From positions 1-64,000 of the forward strand of contig JBGCDH010000025.1 of NCBI GenBank assembly GCA_045105235.1: 64,000 nt of DNA, given 5' to 3'. Each line of letters starts with the position of its first letter. Position 1 is the first letter of the stretch. The notes under the pieces are model-generated. The model saw only the letters and a list, made by a program, of their open reading frames with translations. It was not told where the DNA came from and did no database searches. A program made the position numbers and the translations under genes. The DNA is from GCA-2684655 sp045105235. GTDB taxonomy: Bacteria > Planctomycetota > UBA1135 > UBA2386. Below are positions 34,778 to 43,082 of the stretch, in pieces.

Positions 34778-35983
34778 ATGGACCCACCACTTCAAGCGTT
34801 CGGCCGCACTGCGGCGCGGCGGAGCCATTTGGACCAGCCCAACCTGCTGCGTTCGCTGACTCAGGTCATCAACCGAGTGCCTGGCGGCATCAATCTCGGC
34901 CAAGGTGTCTGCGATCTGGATACGCCGCGTGCTCTCGTCGATGGGGCCGTTGCGTCCATTGCCGGCGACGAGGGAGCGGGGCAGCCCGCCGATCGGCAGC
35001 TCTACACGCCGTACGCTGGGCTGCCCGGTTTGCGTGAGGCCATTGCGGGCAAGCTCAGGCGCCACAACAAGATGGATGTCACAGCTGCCAATGTGGCCGT
35101 GACCACGGGCAGCAGCGGCGCGTTCTTCGCGGCCGGTATGACCCTGCTCGATCCAGGCGACGAAGTGGTGCTGTTTGAGCCGTTCTACAGCTACCACTGG
35201 ACGACGCTGCCGCTGTTGGGCGCGGTTCCCGTGGCGGTTCGTCTCGGCGAGGGGTTGGCGTTTGATTCGGCGGCGCTGCGTGCGGCAATCGGCAAGCGCA
35301 CCCGGGCGGTTGTCGTCAATACGCCGGGCAATCCGTCGGGCAAGGTTTGGACGGCGGACGAGCTGGCCGAACTTGGCCGGGTGCTCGACGGCACAGGCAT
35401 CCTCGTGCTGACGGACGAGGTCTACGAATACATGTGCTTCGACGGCCGGCGCCACGTGTCGCCGGCGACGGTCCCCGAGCTGGCGGCGCGCACGCTGACG
35501 ATGAATTCGTTCAGCAAGACGTTTTCGGTGACCGGCTGGCGGATTGGCTTTCTCGCCGGACCGGAGTCGATCGTGGAGAAGTGTGGCGTCGTCTTTGACC
35601 AGATCGAAGTCTGCGCGGCTCGCCCGATGCAGCGGGGCGTGCAGCGTGCGCTCGAGCAGCTGCCCGAGTCTTTCTACTCAGAGCTGCAGCAGGGCTACCA
35701 GGACAAGCGCGACCTCTTTTGCGCGGCCCTGCAAGACGCTGGCTTTGTCTTCGATGTTCCCCAAGGTGCTTACTACGTCTTGGCGGACTACACGCGCGTC
35801 TTTGGCGATGTGACGCCGTATCAGGCCGTTACGCAAATGATCGAACGAGTCGGCGTCAACGCCGTGCCGGGCGATCTGTTTTATGCGGAGCCTGCGGGCG
35901 TGCGCAGTATGCGCTTCCAGTTTGCTGTCGAACGCCCGGTGCTTGTAGAAGCCGGTGAACGCTTGAGGAATCTCACCAGATGA
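34778..35983 (+). CDS. Class I/II PLP-dependent aminotransferase
   Basis: A 401-residue fold-type I aminotransferase. It shows GINLGQGVCDL, YTPYAGLPGLREAI, substrate-site Asn in VVNTPGNPSGKV, the pyridoxal Asp in LTDEVYEYM and Lys247 in SFSKTFSVTGWRIGFL for the Schiff base. The pattern is like aspartate or methionine (kynurenine) aminotransferases, but the amino-donor is not determined. The ATG at 34778 is preferred over an earlier in-frame start without family sequence. It overlaps the PIG-L gene in ATGA and is divergent from the ABC operon. Confidence 0.88.
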   Translation: MDPPLQAFGRTAARRSHLDQPNLLRSLTQVINRVPGGINLGQGVCDLDTPRALVDGAVASIAGDEGAGQPADRQLYTPYAGLPGLREAIAGKLRRHNKMDVTAANVAVTTGSSGAFFAAGMTLLDPGDEVVLFEPFYSYHWTTLPLLGAVPVAVRLGEGLAFDSAALRAAIGKRTRAVVVNTPGNPSGKVWTADELAELGRVLDGTGILVLTDEVYEYMCFDGRRHVSPATVPELAARTLTMNSFSKTFSVTGWRIGFLAGPESIVEKCGVVFDQIEVCAARPMQRGVQRALEQLPESFYSELQQGYQDKRDLFCAALQDAGFVFDVPQGAYYVLADYTRVFGDVTPYQAVTQMIERVGVNAVPGDLFYAEPAGVRSMRFQFAVERPVLVEAGERLRNLTR

Positions 35984-38418
35984 ACGTCAGAACTGTGCTG
36001 TCTTCTCTCCTGTGCCTGTGCGGCGCGATCTGCTCGCCGCAGGGACTGGCCGCGCAGCAGGCCGAGCCGGCCTCTGGGCTGGTCGCTGCGCATCAGGCAT
36101 TGCTCGATGTGCGTAGCGATGTCGTTGTATTGAATGTGGCGGCGCACCCCGACGATGAGTCGTCGCGCACCAACACCATGCTGCGGCGCAAATACGGTAT
36201 GCGGATTGTGCAGGTCTACTCGACCTATGGCGACGGCGGGCAAAACGCGATTGGTCGCGAAATCGGTCCAGCACTCGCAAAGATCCGCGTGCGCGAGACG
36301 CTGCGCGCTGCGGCGATGTCCGGTGCGGATGTCCGCTTTCTCGGCATGAAGGACTTCGGCTTCAGCAAGACGCGCGAAGAGACGCTCAAATTCTGGGGCG
36401 CCGACAAGCTCAAGGACCGGATGCGGCGCGTGATGGATGATGTCGATCCGGACATCGTCATCACCAACCACACGCTCGATCGCGGCCACGGTCACCACCG
36501 CGCATCGATCTGGGCTGCCATCGAATTGCTCAAAGAACGCGCCGCAGCCGGAAAATACGTGCCGCGTCTCTACGCGCGCTGTGGCGTCGATAAGGCCCAG
36601 CTCAGTTTCGAGACCGGCGAGCTCGATCCGGCGCGCGGCATGACCTACGCGCGGCTAGCGTGGAACGCCTGGGTGCAGCACACGAGTCAGGGGCCATGGG
36701 GCAAGCACGACCCGCTTCGAGTGGGGCGCGACTACTGGCGCGTCGTCTACCCAGAAGGCGTTGTCGATGCAGATGCCGCCGATCTTTCTCAGTGGGGCGC
36801 GCAGCGAAACAAGCAGTGGCAGGGCGTCAAGCCGAACCTGCCGACGGATCTGCTGACGAGGCCGCTTGCTGAGCAGCGCGACGTGATCCGCCGTGCGATG
36901 GTTTCGATTCGCGCCCTCAGCCAGTACGACGAATCCCAGCGCGTCGTGATGCAGAAAGCACTCGAAGGCCTGACGCGGCTTCTGCTGGCGATTGAAGGCG
37001 TGCGTGCAGAAGCCTGGCTCGCACGCGAAGACGTGCCGCGGGGTGGCCAGGGCAAGGGCTACGTGGTGGTCCACGGTCACGAGCGTTTGACAGATCTCGT
37101 CGTCAAGTGTGATGGCCGCCAAGCCACGGTTGTGCGCAAGCCGGTACGGCAAACGCCGTTTGACGATCGCCCGCGGGCACGGCCTGCTCTGCCGAAGCGG
37201 CCCGTTCCGGGTGCCGATGGCGGCGTCTCCAAGGAGGGAGCGGGGGAGCCCGTCGCAAAGGCTCCCGAGAAGCCTGCCCAGGACAAGGGCGACGCCCCGC
37301 AGTCCACGCCGCTGCCAGGTCGCTACGACGTGTCGTTTGACTGCGTCGCGGGCGGCACCGATGCGCTGCCGAATGGGCCGGAGCCGAGCTTTGTCGATGT
37401 CGATGTCGAGTTCTTGCTCGATGGCTTCAGCTACTCGATTCAAAAGCGTCTCTACTACACGCCGGTGGATGCGATCGAGCTCGTCTTCGAGCGCGAGGTC
37501 GTGCTCGTGCCGAACGAGCAAAAGAGCGAGCGCTTGCTGAGCATCAGCGTGCGCAACCACACCGACGATACGATCGAGGGCGCGGTGCAGCTCCAGATGG
37601 GCCCGGGCATTCAGGCGACTGCCACGCCGAGTCGGCTGTCGCTAAGCAAAGAACAGCGCGAGGCACGCATCCTCGTGCGGGCGTCGATTGATGCCGGCGA
37701 AATGACGGCCGATGCCGGGCTGGCCGTAGGCTTTGGCGATGCCGTTGTGCGGCTGCCGCTGCGGCTGATCGACGCGAAGGTTCCGGCGGGTGCCAACGTC
37801 GCGCTCGTTCGCGGTCCTGAGGATTCGACTGAGCGCACCCTTGCCGATCTTGGCGTGCCGTTTGTCTCGCTGGATCGCGACGCTTTGCTGACGACCAACC
37901 TCGATGTGTTTTCGGTGGTGCTGCTCGACATTCGTGCCTACCACCATCGGCCGGAGCTGGCAGAAGTGCGTGAGCGGCTGCAGCAGTACTGTCGTGGCGG
38001 TGGGCGCGTCGTCTCGATGTACCACAAGCCGCGCGAGTGGAACGAGCGCGACGGGCACCCGCTGCTGGCACCGTTCGCTTTGACGGTGGGCAATGAGCGG
38101 GTCACCGAAGAAGACGCCACGGTTGCGATCCTCAAGCCTGCGCACCGGTTGATGACGACGCCCAACAAGATCACCAGCGCCGACTTTGAGGGCTGGGTGC
38201 AGGAGCGCGGGCTCAACTTTCCAAAGACGTGGGACTCGGCCTGGATGCCGATGCTGGCGATGAAAGACAGCGGCGATGAAAAGCAGCACGAAGGGCCGTT
38301 GCTCTACACGCAGTACGGCAAGGGTGACTTCATCTACTGTTCGCTGTCACTCTACCGCCAGCTGCGGCGCGGCAACCGCGGGGCGGTGCGCCTGCTGGCG
38401 AACTTCATCGCCCGTTAG
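35980..38418 (+). CDS. Secreted PIG-L-family deacetylase
   Basis: An 812-residue protein with a signal peptide (ending near GLAAQQ). The LmbE/PIG-L deacetylase domain holds AAHPDDE at residues 54-60 and HGHHRAS near 170, the zinc-binding residues of this family. These enzymes remove acetyl groups from N-acetylglucosamine-type sugars. After a proline/lysine-rich linker (about 385-445) comes a C-terminal beta-rich part and a ThuA/glutamine-amidotransferase-like region (about 600-810). It is translationally coupled to the aminotransferase by ATGA, although the two would act in different compartments. Confidence 0.85.
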   Translation: MNVRTVLSSLLCLCGAICSPQGLAAQQAEPASGLVAAHQALLDVRSDVVVLNVAAHPDDESSRTNTMLRRKYGMRIVQVYSTYGDGGQNAIGREIGPALAKIRVRETLRAAAMSGADVRFLGMKDFGFSKTREETLKFWGADKLKDRMRRVMDDVDPDIVITNHTLDRGHGHHRASIWAAIELLKERAAAGKYVPRLYARCGVDKAQLSFETGELDPARGMTYARLAWNAWVQHTSQGPWGKHDPLRVGRDYWRVVYPEGVVDADAADLSQWGAQRNKQWQGVKPNLPTDLLTRPLAEQRDVIRRAMVSIRALSQYDESQRVVMQKALEGLTRLLLAIEGVRAEAWLAREDVPRGGQGKGYVVVHGHERLTDLVVKCDGRQATVVRKPVRQTPFDDRPRARPALPKRPVPGADGGVSKEGAGEPVAKAPEKPAQDKGDAPQSTPLPGRYDVSFDCVAGGTDALPNGPEPSFVDVDVEFLLDGFSYSIQKRLYYTPVDAIELVFEREVVLVPNEQKSERLLSISVRNHTDDTIEGAVQLQMGPGIQATATPSRLSLSKEQREARILVRASIDAGEMTADAGLAVGFGDAVVRLPLRLIDAKVPAGANVALVRGPEDSTERTLADLGVPFVSLDRDALLTTNLDVFSVVLLDIRAYHHRPELAEVRERLQQYCRGGGRVVSMYHKPREWNERDGHPLLAPFALTVGNERVTEEDATVAILKPAHRLMTTPNKITSADFEGWVQERGLNFPKTWDSAWMPMLAMKDSGDEKQHEGPLLYTQYGKGDFIYCSLSLYRQLRRGNRGAVRLLANFIAR

Positions 38419-39229
38419 TGCGCGCGGGCGTCTGCTGCCGTTTTCGCAGCTCTTCGACCTGTTGCTCGAGCCGTTCGATGCGCTGCATCAGACCATCGAC
38501 AAGTTTGGACGAAGGGGCCGGAGCGGGCGCTGCCGCCGGCGGCGACGCCTGCTCGTCGAGGGCTTGCAGGTTGGATAGAATCTGCGCCAGCTGGTCGCCG
38601 TAGCCCTGCAGGACCAGCGTGTGCGGGCCCGCCTGCGACACCGTTGGCGCTCCCGGTCGCCAGGTGCGCTGCATGGCGAAGTGGCTGCGCAGCGCCGTTT
38701 CCATTTGGCGAACGTCGAGGTGCTGGAGCCGGACGGCCGTCATTACCAACTCGCGCAGGTTGGGACGAGCCAGGATGTCGCTAGGGCGACGCCAAGGAAC
38801 CATCGCCATCGGGCGCGCAGCCGTCTCGCTGTCCAGAGGCAGTACCATCCACATGCCGCGCGTCGCGTCGAGCGGCAGGGCCACGAGGCTGCGCGAGGCG
38901 AGTAGTGCGTGCAGTACGTCTTCGGTTCCGATTGCGTCGAGCGACAGGCTGCGCTGCAGTCGAAACGGCTGGCGGTCGGCGATCTCGCCGGGGTCGTAGA
39001 CGAAGTTGCGGCACAGGTAGGCGGCCGCTGCGTCGAGCATTTCGCCGATGGTGAACTCGCCGCGCGGCAGCGTCAGGCCGCGCGCGCTGGTGACGATGTC
39101 GCCGTGGTGTTTCGTGGCCGATGCGAGGACCTGCACCGATTGCGCGTGCAGTGCGGTCGGCGATAGCGCGGCGGCGAGTGCGAGTGCGGTTTGGGCATAC
39201 GCCGCTGCTGCATTTCGAAGTGCAGGCAT
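38405..39229 (-). CDS. Exported protein resembling secretin N-domains, paralogue 1
   Basis: The 274-residue product has a signal peptide (LALAAALSPTALHAQ). The middle is similar to the N-terminal ring-building (N0/N1-type) domains of secretins: LPRGEFTIGEMLDAAAAYL, later LRELVMTAVRLQHLDVRQME, and HTLVLQGYGDQLAQIL. The pore-forming C-domain is missing. The end is a coiled coil (MQRIERLEQQVEELRKRQ). It pairs with the gene just upstream, with the same layout. The function is inferred only: an assembly part of an envelope complex. The stop codon overlaps the PIG-L gene by 14 bp tail to tail. Confidence 0.7.
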   Translation of the reverse strand: MPALRNAAAAYAQTALALAAALSPTALHAQSVQVLASATKHHGDIVTSARGLTLPRGEFTIGEMLDAAAAYLCRNFVYDPGEIADRQPFRLQRSLSLDAIGTEDVLHALLASRSLVALPLDATRGMWMVLPLDSETAARPMAMVPWRRPSDILARPNLRELVMTAVRLQHLDVRQMETALRSHFAMQRTWRPGAPTVSQAGPHTLVLQGYGDQLAQILSNLQALDEQASPPAAAPAPAPSSKLVDGLMQRIERLEQQVEELRKRQQTPARTNGR

Positions 39230-39233
39230 TGTG

Positions 39234-40025
39234 TTACTTGCCCTTCGTGTCGCCGAGCAGCTTCTCCAGGCGAGCGAGTCGTGCCTCGAGCCGCTCGATA
39301 CGCGTGCTCAGCTCGGCTTCTTTGCCGGTGTTTTGTCCGGGAATATCGCATTCCTGGATCATGTGCAGCGCGTGCGCAACCTGAGGCTGCCAGCCCATCA
39401 GGATGAGGTTTGATCTGTTGCCGACGTTGCCGATCGATAGCGAGGTGCTGCTGTGACCGTTGCTCGCGAAGAACGGTCGGAGGGCGTTGTTGGCGAGCTG
39501 TGCGTTGATGTGCTTCAGCTCAACGGACGTCATCACCATGGTGAAGATGTTGGGTTGTGCCAGAATCTCGGTCGGTGTCTTCCGCTTTGCGCGCATTTGG
39601 ACTTCGCGTCCGCGCGTTCCAGACAGCAAGATGGCCTCGTAGAGTTTCAAGCCGTCATTGAGTGGCGTCAGTCCAAAGCCGCTTCGGAAGAGCATCGCAT
39701 GAAGGAGCTCTTCGCAGCCCTTGTGATCGGTCTCAACGGCCCGTGGCATGCGGAGTGCCTGTGTGCCACTGCACTCGTTCTGGTTCATCAGCACGCTTAT
39801 GCCGAGGTAGTCGCTGCAGCACTGGACGAAGTCCTTGATCGAGATTTCGCCGGCCGGCAGCACGAACTTGGTCGTCTTGGCTACGGCCGTCGCCGATTGT
39901 GTCGCTGCTGAAGACGCCTCTTGAGCAAGCGCGCGCGGCGCGGTGGCGGTGAAGATGCCGGCGAAGATGCCGGCGAAGATGGCGGCGGCCAGAGCGGTAG
40001 GCGGCAGGGCAGATCGTGTATGCAT
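39234..40025 (-). CDS. Exported protein resembling secretin N-domains, paralogue 2
   Basis: A 263-residue homologue of the next gene. Its signal peptide contains IFAGIFAGIF from a 12-bp repeat. Shared landmarks are LPAGEISIKDFVQCCSDYL, TPTEILAQPNIFTMVMTSVE, NLILMGWQPQVAHAL and a C-terminal coiled coil (LSTRIERLEARLARLEKL). Unlike paralogue 1 it has three cysteines in the N-terminal half. GGAG lies eight bases before the ATG. The gap to paralogue 1 is only four bases, so they are probably made together and may form a heteromer. Confidence 0.7.
   Translation of the reverse strand: MHTRSALPPTALAAAIFAGIFAGIFTATAPRALAQEASSAATQSATAVAKTTKFVLPAGEISIKDFVQCCSDYLGISVLMNQNECSGTQALRMPRAVETDHKGCEELLHAMLFRSGFGLTPLNDGLKLYEAILLSGTRGREVQMRAKRKTPTEILAQPNIFTMVMTSVELKHINAQLANNALRPFFASNGHSSTSLSIGNVGNRSNLILMGWQPQVAHALHMIQECDIPGQNTGKEAELSTRIERLEARLARLEKLLGDTKGK
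39951..39986 (-). repeat. 12-bp tandem repeat, three units, in a signal peptide
   Basis: Three units of GAAGATGCCGGC (third with one change) encode the repeated IFAG in the hydrophobic core of the paralogue 2 signal peptide. Confidence 0.9.
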
Positions 40026-40145
40026 TCTTTTTCTCCGGGCTGTGTGACGTGGTGCCCCGGACGATCTTCCCGTCAGAACCTAGGCGATTGGGCCGGATTG
40101 CTGCGCGCTGCTGCAGGCCGACCGCGATTGCCGTAGCCTCCTGCC

Positions 40146-41066
40146 GTGCACGCTCTTCGGCATGTTTCCCAGCGGCTCGCCGCCGGCTCGGTTGTGGCGG
40201 CTCTGGCGGCGGTTCTGGCTTTGGCGGCGTGTCGTGCGGGTCCAGCCGTTGCGGCGCCCTCTTTGCCTAAGCAGGCGTCGCCGTTGCAAACGTCGCATCC
40301 TGACCCGGACGCGGCGCTTCGGACCGATCCGGTGCTGCGGCTGCACGGGCACAACGACTATCTGCAGCCGGTGCCCTGCACACGCGCGCTCGAGCTCGGG
40401 CTCGGCAGTCTGGAGGCCGACATCTACCTGGTCGACGGCGAGCTTTGCGTCGGCCACGAGCGCTGGCAGCTTCGTCCGGGTCGAACGCTGGAGCGTCTCT
40501 ATCTCGATCCGCTGCGGTTGGCGGTTGCGCGCGCCGGTGGTTCGTTGCGCAGCGACGGTGAGCCGCTCGTGCTGTTGGTCGACATCAAAGCCGACGGCCA
40601 GCGCGTCTACCAAACGCTTCGCGGTGTATTGCGCGGCTACTCGGACATGCTGACGCGCTTCGTCGATGGCAGCATCGAGCCTGGCGCGGTCACGGTGCTG
40701 CTGTCCGGCAGTCGTCCGACGGCCCTGCTCGCGACCGAAAGCGATCGCCTCTGCGCGCTCGACGGCCGGATCGCGGATCTCGACCGCATTCCTTCGCCGC
40801 CGGTTGATCTGGTGCCTTGGGTCAGCAGCTCGTGGCGCGCGATTTCCGACTGGACGGGTTCCGATGACCTGATGCCCGATGAGGTTCGCCGCGTGCAGTC
40901 ACTGGTTGCAAAAGCCAACCGCCAGGGCCGCGAGCTTCGCTTTTGGTCCGCGCCAGATCGCAAGGAAGGTTGGTGCGCTTTGTATGATCTGGGCGTGCAC
41001 CGGATCGGCAGCGATCAGCCCAAGAACGCCGCGCGCTGGCTGCAGCAAGCGCGCGGAGGTCACTAG
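40146..41066 (+). CDS. GDPD/PI-PLC-like lipoprotein
   Basis: A 306-residue protein with a lipobox-like LALAACRAG. The TIM-barrel signature of glycerophosphodiester phosphodiesterase and AIM6-like enzymes is visible: LHGHNDYLQ near the start of the domain, LEADIYLVDGELCVGHE with the metal-binding acidic pair and a His, and LLVDIKADG. The C-terminal barrel strands end with VHRIGSDQ. It is predicted to hydrolyse phosphodiesters outside the cytoplasm. It is divergent from the secretin-like pair over 120 bp and lies 36 bp before the FKBP fusion. Confidence 0.8.
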   Translation: MHALRHVSQRLAAGSVVAALAAVLALAACRAGPAVAAPSLPKQASPLQTSHPDPDAALRTDPVLRLHGHNDYLQPVPCTRALELGLGSLEADIYLVDGELCVGHERWQLRPGRTLERLYLDPLRLAVARAGGSLRSDGEPLVLLVDIKADGQRVYQTLRGVLRGYSDMLTRFVDGSIEPGAVTVLLSGSRPTALLATESDRLCALDGRIADLDRIPSPPVDLVPWVSSSWRAISDWTGSDDLMPDEVRRVQSLVAKANRQGRELRFWSAPDRKEGWCALYDLGVHRIGSDQPKNAARWLQQARGGH

Positions 41067-41102
41067 CACTCGCCCTCTCAAGATGTCCCTCGGAATGCCT
41101 CC

Positions 41103-42086
41103 ATGCGTCACCCGTCACTGAGTGTCTTGTTCTTGGCTGCGGCAGCGATTCCCGCGCAGCAAGGCTCGCCGCCGCCGTCGCCGGCTGCCCTCACCGAGCA
41201 GCGCGTATCGACGCGGTTGGGATGGATTGCCGGCTACGCCCGCTCCGTCGAGCTTCGCATCGACTATGGCGTGCCGCAGTGGCGTGAGTCATACGAAGCG
41301 GAGTTCACAAAGAAGTCGCCTCGGTTGTTCCGGCTCGGCAGTGGCGGCTGGGCCACGATGCACTTGGGGGCCGAGCTGCTGGTTGGCAAGCGCAAGCTGC
41401 CGGCGGGCATCTACTATCTGGCGCTGCATCGTTCGGAGCAGGCAAAGTGGTCGCTGGCGGTGCTCGAGCCCGCCAGGCTTCTGCGTCAGGGAGTGTTGCC
41501 GGGCGCCGTTGCTGGGGTAAAGCCGGCGCTGCTCGTGCCGCTCCAGCCGCACGAGGCGGTTCGGCCGGAGCCCAACCTGGCGTTGGCATTGCGAGCTGGT
41601 GCGGAGGTGAATGGCGAGAGGCCGAGCCCCGCAACCCTGTCGATCCGCTGGGGGCCGCACGAGCTGCGGGCGCAGCTTGCGATCCATTTGGAACCACAGG
41701 AACGCGATGTCGACACCGTCAAGTTTCGCCGACTCGATGAGCGCAAGGCGGTGACTACCGCCAGCGGACTTCGCTACGAACGCCTGCGCACCGGCATCGG
41801 CAACGCGCCGAGCGCTGGCGACAAGGCCACCGTCAACTACGTCGGCTGGCTGGATACCGGCAAGAAGTTCGATTCGTCGCTCGATCGCGCGGCTCCAACG
41901 ACGTTTGGTCTCCGGCAAGTCATCAAGGGCTGGAGCGAGGGGCTCCAGCAAATGGCGCCCGGCTCGGTGTTCTTGCTCGAGATCCCACCGGATCTGGGCT
42001 ATGGCGCCCGCGGTGCCGGCGCCGGTATTCCGCCAAACGCGACCCTCTACTTCTGGATCGAGCTGCTGGACGTGCCCGATTCGTAG
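41103..42086 (+). CDS. DUF2911 domain fused to FKBP-type peptidyl-prolyl isomerase
   Basis: The 327-residue protein has a signal peptide (ending IPAQQ). Residues 30-215 match the DUF2911 pattern (VELRIDYGVPQWRESYE, GGWATMHLGAELLVGKRKLPAGIYYLALH). Residues 220-327 are a complete FKBP fold: GLRYERLRTGIG, ATVNYVGWLDTGKKFDSS, IKGWSEGLQQMAPGSVFLLE, IPPDLGYGARGAG and IPPNATLYFWIELLDV. It should be a periplasmic prolyl isomerase or chaperone. DUF2911 is usually on its own, and its ligand is not known. It is followed after 16 bp by the PhyH gene. Confidence 0.85.
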   Translation: MRHPSLSVLFLAAAAIPAQQGSPPPSPAALTEQRVSTRLGWIAGYARSVELRIDYGVPQWRESYEAEFTKKSPRLFRLGSGGWATMHLGAELLVGKRKLPAGIYYLALHRSEQAKWSLAVLEPARLLRQGVLPGAVAGVKPALLVPLQPHEAVRPEPNLALALRAGAEVNGERPSPATLSIRWGPHELRAQLAIHLEPQERDVDTVKFRRLDERKAVTTASGLRYERLRTGIGNAPSAGDKATVNYVGWLDTGKKFDSSLDRAAPTTFGLRQVIKGWSEGLQQMAPGSVFLLEIPPDLGYGARGAGAGIPPNATLYFWIELLDVPDS

Positions 42087-42102
42087 GCTGGTGCTAGAGC
42101 CG

Positions 42103-42825
42103 ATGATGAGCTTTGTCGATGACGTCGAGCGCAATGGTTTCGCCGTCGTGCCCGACCTGCTGGCAGCGGATGCGCACACGGCGCTATTGCCAGCGTTCGA
42201 GGGTGCCTTCGGGCGCGGCGGTCGCCGCGACGGACTGGCCATCGAAGCCGTGCGCGCTGCCGCTGCGGCGCCGGCGGTGCGACGCGTGGTCGAAGCGATC
42301 CTCGGGCGTGACGCCGTCGTCACCAAGGCAACGTTGTTTGACAAGACGCCGGCCGCCAACTGGCTGGTTCCGTGGCATCAGGATACGACGATCGCGCTTC
42401 GCGAGCGCCGCGAGTGCCCGGGATTCGGGCCGTGGTCGTGCAAGGACGGAGTGACACACGTACGGCCGCCTCGCTTCGTGCTCGACGGCATGCTCGCTGT
42501 TCGTTTGGATCTGGATGGGGCGACGCAGGGGGCCGGTTCCTTGCGCGTTCTTGCCGGAACACATCGCAACGGTCTGCTCGACAGCGAGGAGATCCAACGA
42601 TTGCGGCGCGCGCAGCCTGCGACGCTGTGCGCAGTGCCGGCACGCGGGGCACTTGTGCTGCGGCCGCTTCTGCTGCACGCCTCGTCGAAAGCGATGATGG
42701 CAGAGCCCGAAGCATCCCTGGCGTCGAGGGCGACACGTCGACGGGTTGTGCACCTCGAGTTCGCAAACGTCCGCCTCCCCGAAGGCGTGCACTGGCACGA
42801 ATGGTGGCCGACGCCTTCGCCGTAG
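42103..42825 (+). CDS. Phytanoyl-CoA dioxygenase (PhyH) family protein
   Basis: A 240-residue Fe(II)/2-oxoglutarate dioxygenase. It has the iron ligands WHQDTT (HxD) near residue 92 and the distal His in RPLLLHAS near 191, plus GSLRVLAGTHRNG typical of PhyH proteins. The substrate is unknown. The upstream frame is out-of-frame FKBP sequence, so I start at the ATG at 42103; an ATG directly after it (42106) and a GTG at 42091 are alternatives. It converges on dispersed element copy D. Confidence 0.8.
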   Translation: MMSFVDDVERNGFAVVPDLLAADAHTALLPAFEGAFGRGGRRDGLAIEAVRAAAAAPAVRRVVEAILGRDAVVTKATLFDKTPAANWLVPWHQDTTIALRERRECPGFGPWSCKDGVTHVRPPRFVLDGMLAVRLDLDGATQGAGSLRVLAGTHRNGLLDSEEIQRLRRAQPATLCAVPARGALVLRPLLLHASSKAMMAEPEASLASRATRRRVVHLEFANVRLPEGVHWHEWWPTPSP

Positions 42826-42886
42826 CTTTGCGCCACGCGGCGTTGAGCGCGTGGGCGGTGTGCCCGCGCGTGTCGTCGGCCGCTCG

Positions 42887-43082
42887 CTAGCGCAGTGCAT
42901 CGGATATCGGGGCATTCTGCGGTCGCGAAGCCTCCCGTCGCGGCGTTGCAGCTCCTCGGCAGGAAGTATGGAACATGCATTCGTCGCAGCGCCTTGCGAA
43001 GAACGCCCTCCCATCCCGGATCAGGCCCCGTCTACCAGATGCCCGTCTACCAGATGCCCGACTACCAGATGCCCGACACTAG
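42887..43082 (-). repeat. Dispersed TIR element, copy D (complete, 196 bp)
   Basis: This is the element in minus orientation. It is bounded by CTAG at 42887 and 43079 and has partial terminal inverted repeats (GCATCGGATATCGGGGC on the left against the 15-bp TACCAGATG repeats on the right). The first hairpin is at 42977-43006, with one mismatch relative to copies B and C. Its CTAG at 43079 supplies the stop codon of the minus-strand reductase gene. The other end lies 61 bp from the converging PhyH gene. Confidence 0.9.
43027..43071 (-). repeat. 15-bp tandem repeat inside element D
   Basis: Three units of CCCGTCTACCAGATG (third with one change), with a partial fourth up to 43082, repeat the terminal segment of the element next to the stop codon. 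Copy C has one unit at this place. Confidence 0.92.

Noticed and set aside
43027..43082. CRISPR-like array
   Set aside because: Units are 15 bp in direct contact without spacers, and no cas gene is nearby. The same goes for the repeats at 9625 and 19621.
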